Below, piece after piece: positions 14,813 to 20,034 of a stretch of 20,034 nucleotides of DNA. The DNA is from DASXRC01 sp036506795 (GTDB lineage Bacteria > Actinomycetota > Actinomycetes > Mycobacteriales > Micromonosporaceae), in NCBI GenBank assembly GCA_036506795.1, contig DASXRC010000176.1, positions 1 to 20,034 of the forward strand, given 5' to 3'. Numbering within the stretch: position 1 is the first letter of the stretch; every line of letters begins with the position of its first letter. The notes under the pieces were generated by a model that did no database searches, had not been told where the DNA came from, and saw only the letters and a program-made list of their open reading frames with translations. The position numbers were made by a program, and so were the translations under genes.

Positions 14813-15550
14813 ATGACGGATCACAAGGTTGTCAGCCGTGAGGAGTGGCAGGCCGCTCGTGACGAGCTACTTCAGCGCGAGAAGGAGCACACCCGGATGG
14901 GGGACGAGCTGGCGCGCCAGCGCCGCGAGCTGCCCTGGGTCGCGATCGACAAGGAGTACCGGTTCGACACCGACGTGGGAACGCGGACCCTGGCCGAGCT
15001 CTTCGACGGCCGCTCACAACTCCTGCTCTACCACTTCATGTTCGGACCGAGCTACCAGGCGGGCGACCCGGTCAACTCCTCGATCGCCGATGGCCTCAAC
15101 GCTCTGCTGCCGCACCTTCATGCCCGCGACGTGACCCTGCTGCTGGTGTCGCGGGCTCCGCTGGCGAAGCTTCAGGCGTACAAGCAGAGAATGGGCTGGA
15201 GCCTTCCCTGGGTCTCGGCGGCGAACACCGACTTCAACTTCGACCTCGGCGCCTCCGCCACGGAGGAGCAGGTGCGCGTGGCCGGCGGGCGCACCGACGG
15301 TACGCTACCGCCGATTGCGCGTCAGAACGCGGCCGCGACCGGCACCGATATCCTCGGTTACCTCTCGGAGTCACCGGTGATGAGCGCCTTCACGCTCCAA
15401 CACGGCGCCGTCTACCAGACCTATGCGACCACGTGGCGCGGCGTCGAGTTCCTGATGGGCTACTACCCGATCCTCGACCGGGCACCGAAGGGGCGCGACG
15501 AGGGCGACGCGTGGCAGCTCTGGATTCGCCGCCATGACGAGTACGTCTAA
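14813..15550 (+). CDS. DUF899 family thioredoxin-like protein, cysteine-free
   Basis: 245 residues from ATG 14813, with a strong AAAGGAG about 12 nt upstream. The N-terminus VVSREEWQAARDELLQREKEHTRMGDELARQRRELPWV and the following DGRSQLLLYHFMFGPSYQAGDP are diagnostic of DUF899. So are VSRAPLAKLQAYKQRMGWSLPWVSA and the C-terminal YQTYATTWRGVEFLMGYYPILDRAPKGRDE. Many members carry Cys-x-x-Cys just after the FMFGP segment; here it is replaced by DPVNSS, and the whole protein has no Cys. Redox activity of the thioredoxin type is therefore unlikely. Function unknown. It lies in the ECF-sigma neighbourhood. Confidence 0.85.
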   Translation: MTDHKVVSREEWQAARDELLQREKEHTRMGDELARQRRELPWVAIDKEYRFDTDVGTRTLAELFDGRSQLLLYHFMFGPSYQAGDPVNSSIADGLNALLPHLHARDVTLLLVSRAPLAKLQAYKQRMGWSLPWVSAANTDFNFDLGASATEEQVRVAGGRTDGTLPPIARQNAAATGTDILGYLSESPVMSAFTLQHGAVYQTYATTWRGVEFLMGYYPILDRAPKGRDEGDAWQLWIRRHDEYV

Positions 15551-15566
15551 GGCGTAGGAGAAGACC

Positions 15567-15617
15567 ATGGCGAAATCGGGTTCCGGGCGAACGAGGGACG
15601 CGTCCGCGGGCCATTGA
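15567..15617 (+). CDS. Possible 16-residue small reading frame
   Basis: ATG 15567 follows TAGGAG at a good distance (6 nt) and lies 16 nt after the DUF899 stop. It encodes MAKSGSGRTRDASAGH and then a TGA. It could be a leader peptide, the start of a gene lost by deletion, or chance. No family is recognised. Confidence 0.25.
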   Translation: MAKSGSGRTRDASAGH

Positions 15618-15664
15618 CGGGCGCCACGAAGAGCGAGGGTTGTCCGACGGTAACGGCAGCAGCA

Positions 15665-15704
15665 TTCTCAAGGTGGGTACGGCTGCCCGCCGTGACCGCT
15701 TGAG
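15665..15704. promoter_or_regulatory. Possible LacI half-sites upstream of the SDR/Gfo genes
   Basis: CTCAAG (15667-15672) and CTTGAG (15699-15704) are inverted with about three helical turns between centres. The 9-mer TTCTCAAGG (15665-15673) also occurs in the LacI/PhyH intergenic palindrome (18642-18650). This suggests one regulator may act on both units; weak evidence. Confidence 0.25.
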
Positions 15705-15722
15705 TAGTCCCGAGGGATGGTC

Positions 15723-16505
15723 GTGAACGGACAGCTGCTGACCGACAAGGTCGTGCTAATCAGCGGTGGTACCCAGGGCATCGGCGCTGGAGTGGCGCGG
15801 GCGGCCCTGCGCGAGGGTGCCGCGGTCCTGGTCTCCGGCCGTCGCCGCGAGCCCGGCGAAGCGCTCGTTGCCGAGCTGCGAAGCCGCGGCGGCCAGGCCG
15901 AGTACGTGCCGGCCGATGTGGCGGACGTGGCCAGCGCGCGGGCGTCGGTAACGGCGACTGTCGACCGGTTCGGGCGAGTGGACTGCCTGGTCAATGCCGC
16001 CGGGTTGACGTCGAGGGGCACGCTGCTCGACACCACTCCGGAGCTGTTCGATCGGCACATCGCGGTGAACCTGCGTGGCCCTTTCTTCCTCATGCAGGCC
16101 GTGGTGGCGGACATGCTGCGCCGAGGCGACGGAGGCACGATCGTGAACGTCATCTCCTCGTCGGAGCTGGGCGGCCAGCCTTACCTGGCACCGTATGTGG
16201 CGGCCAAGGCGGGGCTCGCGGGATTGACCCGTAACGCCGCCCACGCGCATCGGTTCGACCGGATCCGAATCAACGGGCTCGACATCGGCTGGACAGACAC
16301 CGAAGGCGAGGACGTAACTCAGCGCACGTTCCACGGCGCCGACGATCGCTGGCGGGAACAGGCGGCGAAGAACCTGCCGATGGGCAAGCTCGGCCAGGTC
16401 GACGAGATCGCCGACTTCATCGTGTTCCTACTCTCGCCGCGCAGCGGCGTGGTCACCGGGTCAGTCATCGACTGGGATCAACACGTGTTCGGAGGCTTGG
16501 ACTAA
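15723..16505 (+). CDS. SDR family oxidoreductase (sugar/polyol dehydrogenase-like)
   Basis: 260 residues from GTG 15723, which sits 6 nt after GAGGG; ATG 15717 is too close to that site. Features are VVLISGGTQGIG (cofactor), DVADV, CLVNAAG, NVISSSE with the catalytic Ser, and YVAAKAG with Tyr and Lys. The C-terminal GKLGQVDEIADFIVFLLSPRSGVVTGSVIDWDQ is typical of classical SDRs with a C-terminal cap. It may use a polyol or keto-sugar, given the Gfo/Idh gene that starts 2 nt after its stop (ATG 16508), clearly one transcription unit. A LacI-type regulator faces the unit. Confidence 0.87.
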   Translation: MNGQLLTDKVVLISGGTQGIGAGVARAALREGAAVLVSGRRREPGEALVAELRSRGGQAEYVPADVADVASARASVTATVDRFGRVDCLVNAAGLTSRGTLLDTTPELFDRHIAVNLRGPFFLMQAVVADMLRRGDGGTIVNVISSSELGGQPYLAPYVAAKAGLAGLTRNAAHAHRFDRIRINGLDIGWTDTEGEDVTQRTFHGADDRWREQAAKNLPMGKLGQVDEIADFIVFLLSPRSGVVTGSVIDWDQHVFGGLD

Positions 16506-16507
16506 CC

Positions 16508-17523
16508 ATGCGTCTCGGTCTGATCGGGCTCGGGCGAATCGGCGCCTTCCACGCCGAGACTCTCATCGGTCTGCCTGGCGTCGAGTCCCTGGTCGTGACC
16601 GATCCCCTGCCGGCGGCGGTCGACCGGGTGACCGCCATGTTCGACGTCGACACCGCCGGCACAACAGACGACCTGCTGCGAGCCGGTGTCGACGTGTTGT
16701 GATCGCGGCCGACACGAACGCGCATCCGCAACTCATCCTGGCGGCCCTCGAAGCGGCCGTTCCGGTGTTCTGCGAGAAGCCGGTCGCTCGCGACGCGCAG
16801 GAGGCCGTGGCGGTGGTGCGCCGGGTCGAGGCCGCCGGCGTACCCGTGCAGATCGGTTACAACCGGCGGTTCGATCCCGGCTTTGTCGCCGCTCGCCGAG
16901 CAGTGACCTCGGGCGAGCTGGGTCGCCTCCACACCGTGCGATCCACCACGATGGACCCGGCGCCCCCGCCCGCGGCATACATCGCGGCATCCGGCGGCAT
17001 CTTCCGCGACTGCAGCGTCCATGACTTCGACATCATCCGGTTCGTGACGGCGCGCGAGGTTGTTGAGGCGTACGCCATCGGGAGCGCCCGCGGCGGCGCG
17101 GCCTTCGCGGCCGCCGGCGACGTCGACACGGCCGCGGCCGTGCTCACCCTCGACGACGACACCCTGGTCCTGGTCTCCAACACCCGCTACAACCAACGCG
17201 GTTACGATGTGCGGCTGGAACTGCACGGCTCTCGCGACAGCGTCGCCGTCGGCCTCGAGGACCGGCTACCGCTGCGGTCGGTGGAACCCGGAGTGACTTT
17301 CCCAGCCGGTCCGCCACACCGATTCTTCATGGATCGCTTCGCTGCGGCATACCGTGCCGAGCTGGCCGCCTTCACCGAGGTCGCCGCGCGGAAACGACCA
17401 TCACCGTGCACGGTGGCCGACGCGGTCGAGGCTGGCTGGATCGCGGAGGCCTGCACCCGGTCGCTCCGCGAGCACCGGCCGGTCCGGGTCGAGGAGGTAC
17501 GCCTCGAGACGGCCACGGCGTAA
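16508..17523 (+). pseudogene. Gfo/Idh/MocA family dehydrogenase (inositol 2-dehydrogenase-like), frameshifted
   Basis: Two frames make one gene. The first (16508-16702) encodes the NAD-binding start MRLGLIGLGRIGAFHAETL and ends LLRAGVDVL-stop. The second (from GTG 16699) continues exactly where the family expects, VIAADTNAHPQLILAALEAAVPVFCEKPVA, with the EKP motif, GYNRRFDPGF, GGIFRDCSVHDFD and a normal C-terminus at 17523. Removing two T bases within GTGTTGTG at about 16694-16701 would restore GVDVVIAA. The frames overlap as GTGA, so re-initiation is conceivable, but it would give two separate halves of one domain. It could be a real mutation or a sequencing error. Intact relatives of about 340 residues oxidise inositols or sugars with NAD. 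Follows the SDR gene by 2 nt. Confidence 0.8.
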
Positions 17524-17566
17524 TCACCCTCCGCCTTGCCCACTCGCCGAAAAGCGCTGCGCCTGT

Positions 17567-18613
17567 TCACTCCGGCCCGAACAGCGCCGGTGGAGCGTTG
17601 TGAGGGGTGATGACCTGGATCGCCGACGGGTTCGATCGCAGCGGGCCGGGCAACACTTTGCGCGCCCGCAGCACGGCGTGGCAGGCACGGCGCAGATCCT
17701 GCCGGAGGTCGTGGTGTAGGACCGCCGAGATCTGCCCCTGCCGCAGCAGGAGCGTGTTCTCCCCGTCGAGGTCGTGCGCGACGAACACTGTGTACGCCCG
17801 CCCGGCGGCTCGGAAGGCGTCGATCACAGCGGCATTACCGCCCGCTCCCGCGTACATCGAGTAGACCCCACGGATCTCGGGGCGCTGCGCGAGCGCTGCC
17901 CGCGTCCCGGCGTGTACGACGTCCGCGCGATCCTCCTCGTCGACGACATCGACCTGCCGGCGGTGCGGTGCGCGACTGCGCATCTCGGCGCGGAAGCCGG
18001 CTTCCCGCTCGTCCTCGCCGCGATACGAGCCGCGCCCGTGCACGACCAGTACGTCGCCGGGCCGCTCGCCCAGCCACTGCTCCACCAGGTAGGCCGCAGT
18101 CGCTCCGGCCGCGCGGTTGTCGATGCCCACGTACGCCACCCGCCGGCTGCTCGGTAGGTCGGTGACCAGGGTCACGACGGGAACACGCTGCCGGTCCAGC
18201 AGGTCGACGGCCGCGACCGCCTCGGGCACGTCGGGCGCCTTGAGGATGACGCCGTGCGAATTGGTGCGGGCGACGCGCCCAAGCACGGAGAGCAGGTCAG
18301 GGACGGAGGAGCTCGCGAGCAGATGGAACCGGGCACGGATCACCGCGGGACGCAGCGCCGGTAGCTCCGCCTCCAGGGCAGAGCGAACGGCCGCCGAGAA
18401 CCGCGGCGGCGCCTGAACCACCACGTCGATCATGAAGGTCCGTCCGCCCACCCGCAGTTGCGCGCGTTGCCGGTCGAGGTCCTCGATGGCGCCGAGCACC
18501 TCGCGCACGGTGCTCTCCCGCACCCCGCCGCGCTCATGCAGGACCCGGTCTACCGTGGCCGGGCTCAGACCGGCCTGCGCCGCGATCTCCCGAATCCGGT
18601 AGCGGTGTCGCAC
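17567..18613 (-). CDS. LacI family transcriptional regulator
   Basis: 348 residues from GTG 18613. The N-terminal helix-turn-helix is IREIAAQAGLSPATVDRVLHERGGVRESTVREVLGAIEDL (residues 7-46), typical of LacI/GalR. It is followed by a periplasmic-binding-protein-like ligand domain with NSHGVILKAPDVPEAVAAVDLL, AYVGIDNRAAGATAAYLVEQWLG and VFVAHDLDGENTLLLRQGQISAVLHHDLRQ. These resemble sugar-binding domains of the Peripla_BP_4 kind. The gene is convergent with the Gfo/Idh gene and divergent from the PhyH gene; a palindrome sits in the 105-bp intergenic region. Likely a repressor of the flanking catabolic genes in response to a sugar or polyol. Confidence 0.9.
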   Translation of the reverse strand: MRHRYRIREIAAQAGLSPATVDRVLHERGGVRESTVREVLGAIEDLDRQRAQLRVGGRTFMIDVVVQAPPRFSAAVRSALEAELPALRPAVIRARFHLLASSSVPDLLSVLGRVARTNSHGVILKAPDVPEAVAAVDLLDRQRVPVVTLVTDLPSSRRVAYVGIDNRAAGATAAYLVEQWLGERPGDVLVVHGRGSYRGEDEREAGFRAEMRSRAPHRRQVDVVDEEDRADVVHAGTRAALAQRPEIRGVYSMYAGAGGNAAVIDAFRAAGRAYTVFVAHDLDGENTLLLRQGQISAVLHHDLRQDLRRACHAVLRARKVLPGPLRSNPSAIQVITPHNAPPALFGPE

Positions 18614-18623
18614 ACCTGCAGCC

Positions 18624-18648
18624 TGAGGTGTTCTTGAGGTGTTCTCAA
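18624..18648. promoter_or_regulatory. 11-bp tandem repeat and TTGAG-N5-CTCAA palindrome (candidate LacI operator)
   Basis: TGAGGTGTTCT is repeated head to tail at 18624-18634 and 18635-18645, one helical turn apart. Overlapping the second copy, TTGAG (18634-18638) and CTCAA (18644-18648) form an inverted repeat with a 5-nt centre. It lies between the divergent regulator and dioxygenase genes, 10-35 bp from the regulator start. Binding by the LacI-type protein is inferred. Confidence 0.5.
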
Positions 18649-18718
18649 GGCCCGTTGATGTCTCCGTGTTCCTACCGTCAAGGTGTCACCGCTCCCCTGG
18701 TGCCGAAAGGATGCGCCG

Positions 18719-19882
18719 ATGTCCACCGTTACCGACCGGCCGGTCTGGCTGACCGCCGCCGACTGCCGCCTGGAGGACTTTCGGGCCGTCGTGGAACAGA
18801 CGACCGACCCGCACGACTACGCGTACGCCGACGCCATCGAAAGCAACGTCCCGATCTATGGTGCCGGCCTGCGTCACCACGTCGGCACCCCGGAAGGCCG
18901 CCGTGAGGTGCAGGCAGAGCTCACCCGCGCGCTCGCCGACGGCCCCGGCATCGTCGTGTTTCGGCAGGCGTTCGAACCCACCGTCGTCAACCGCGCCACC
19001 GAGGAGTTCGAGCAGATGATCGCGGAACAGAAGGCTGCCGGAGTCGTTGGCGGCGACCACTTCGCCAAGCCCGGCGCGAACGACCGTGTATGGGGTGCTC
19101 TCGACAAGTTCGCCGTACGGGCGCCCGACGCGTTCGCCGACTACTACGCCAACGACCTGCTCGCACTGATCTGTGAGGCGTGGCTCGGCCCGGGCTACCA
19201 GGTGACCTCGCAGATCAACGTGGTCAACCCGGGCGGCAAGGCGCAAGTCGCGCACCGCGACTACCACCTCGGGTTCATGTCTCAGCAGCAGGCGCAGCAG
19301 TACCCGGCCCACGTCCACCTGCTTTCATCGGCGTTGACGTTGCAAGGAGCCGTGGCGCACGTCGACATGCCCGTCGAGACCGGCCCGACGCTGTACCTGC
19401 CGCACTCGCAGAAGTACCCAGTCGGCTATCTCGCATTCCACCAGCCCGAGTTCACCGAGTACTTCGACGCTCACTACGTCCAGCTGCCGCTGCGAAAGGG
19501 CGATGCGGCCTTCTTCAACCCCGCGCTGTTCCACGGCGCCGGCACCAACCGCAGCACCGACGTGCGGCGGATGGCGAACCTGTTGCAGGTGTCCTCGGCA
19601 TTCGGGCGCGCGATGGAAAGCGTGGGCCGGACCGCCATGTCCATCGCCATCTACCCGGTGCTGCGCCGGCTGACGGACGAGGGGGCGGTCCGCAATGTCG
19701 TCGCTGCCTCCGCCGAGGGTTACGCCTTTCCCACCAACCTCGACCGCGATCAACCAGTCGACGGCCTCGCCCCGAAAACCCAAGCGGAACTGGTGCACCA
19801 GGCTCTCCGCGACCAGTGGGACAACCACCAGCTGGCCGAGGCGCTCGACGCGCACCGCCAGCGTCGACTTCCCCCGGCATAG
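18719..19882 (+). CDS. Phytanoyl-CoA dioxygenase family (Fe(II)/2-oxoglutarate oxygenase)
   Basis: 387 residues from ATG 18719, with GAAAGGA 7 nt upstream. The jelly-roll core has the metal triad His179-x-Asp181 (AHRDYHLGF) and a distal His272 (ALFHGAGTN), followed by RSTDVRR, whose Arg can bind 2-oxoglutarate. Between them is GPTLYLPHSQKYP, the usual strand linking to the substrate side. Longer than many PhyH proteins (about 280-300 residues); the N-terminal 80 and C-terminal 70 residues are additions. The substrate is unknown; the neighbouring SDR, Gfo/Idh and LacI-type genes suggest a small polyol or sugar-related molecule. Divergent from the regulator, so probably controlled by it. Confidence 0.88.
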   Translation: MSTVTDRPVWLTAADCRLEDFRAVVEQTTDPHDYAYADAIESNVPIYGAGLRHHVGTPEGRREVQAELTRALADGPGIVVFRQAFEPTVVNRATEEFEQMIAEQKAAGVVGGDHFAKPGANDRVWGALDKFAVRAPDAFADYYANDLLALICEAWLGPGYQVTSQINVVNPGGKAQVAHRDYHLGFMSQQQAQQYPAHVHLLSSALTLQGAVAHVDMPVETGPTLYLPHSQKYPVGYLAFHQPEFTEYFDAHYVQLPLRKGDAAFFNPALFHGAGTNRSTDVRRMANLLQVSSAFGRAMESVGRTAMSIAIYPVLRRLTDEGAVRNVVAASAEGYAFPTNLDRDQPVDGLAPKTQAELVHQALRDQWDNHQLAEALDAHRQRRLPPA

Positions 19883-19909
19883 CGCATTGCCATCCCGTTC
19901 ACGATCGAC

Positions 19910-19933
19910 CCGCCCCTCGTCGGAAGCGGGCGG
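19910..19933 (+). terminator. Weak hairpin after the PhyH gene
   Basis: CCGCCC (19910-19915) and GGGCGG (19928-19933) form a 6-bp stem with a 12-nt loop, 27 bp past the stop of the dioxygenase gene. No T-tract. The remaining bases to the window end hold no gene I can support. Confidence 0.3.
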
Positions 19934-20034
19934 CCGAGCTAGGCGCCACCGCAGCCGGTGCCGTAGCGGCCGCACCCGCATCGCTCGTTGCTCACCGACA
20001 TCGCCCCCTGTCATCTGGGCGTGGTGTGTTCCTC

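Noticed and set aside
18655..18690. Sigma-70-like promoter TTGATG...TACCGT for the PhyH gene
   Set aside because: The spacing is only about 12 bp, too short to support a call.

Overview
The window is GC-rich DNA (codon third positions almost all G or C, many GTG starts) from a high-GC actinomycete. The GH65 protein closely resembles mycobacterial Rv3401, and the ECF/TIGR03086/DUF899 cluster also fits Actinobacteria. A Micromonospora-like order is possible from the style of the 59-bp repeat at the left edge, but genus cannot be fixed from sequence alone.

Layout. (1) 1-96: a 59-bp tandem repeat that supplies the ribosome binding site and GTG start of the first gene. (2) 92-5346: a GH65 disaccharide phosphorylase-like gene; a small CARDB-domain gene on the minus strand; then, divergent from it, a glutamine-synthetase-like gene that overlaps an amidohydrolase gene. 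These last two together correspond to the two halves of fungal FluG. (3) 5396-6502: a methyltransferase on the minus strand. (4) About 6575-10767: accessory DNA rich in gene debris. It holds remnants of a FAD monooxygenase, an HdeD/DUF308 membrane protein, a PadR regulator, an MFS exporter, an ECF41-type sigma factor and a KUP potassium transporter. Intact genes lie among them: a DUF2795 protein, and a two-gene minus-strand unit of an EamA transporter and a methyltransferase. (5) 10898-11809: an APH(6)/hydroxyurea-kinase-like gene followed by a hairpin, then a 3'-half tRNA remnant (12036-12079) that looks like an integration scar.

(6) 12260-15550: a SnoaL-fused ECF sigma factor with a TIGR03086 protein in one unit, then an SDR oxidoreductase and a DUF899 protein. 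A 23-bp block, GGTCTGTA-N4-TAGGGCC at its core, occurs upstream of both the sigma gene and the SDR gene. It is the best candidate for a sigma-dependent promoter or shared operator. (7) 15723-19882: a probable polyol/sugar catabolic locus. It has an SDR followed by a frameshifted Gfo/Idh/MocA dehydrogenase, a LacI-type regulator facing them, and a divergent phytanoyl-CoA-dioxygenase-like Fe(II)/2-oxoglutarate enzyme. The LacI/PhyH intergenic region contains an 11-bp tandem repeat and a TTGAG-N5-CTCAA palindrome that is a candidate operator.

No rRNA, intact tRNA, CRISPR array, transposase or integrase was seen. No complete new multi-gene system is claimed. The most distinctive signals are the start/stop-coupling tandem repeat, the motif shared by the sigma and SDR upstream regions, the split FluG-like pair, and the dense mosaic of decayed genes ahead of a tRNA scar.
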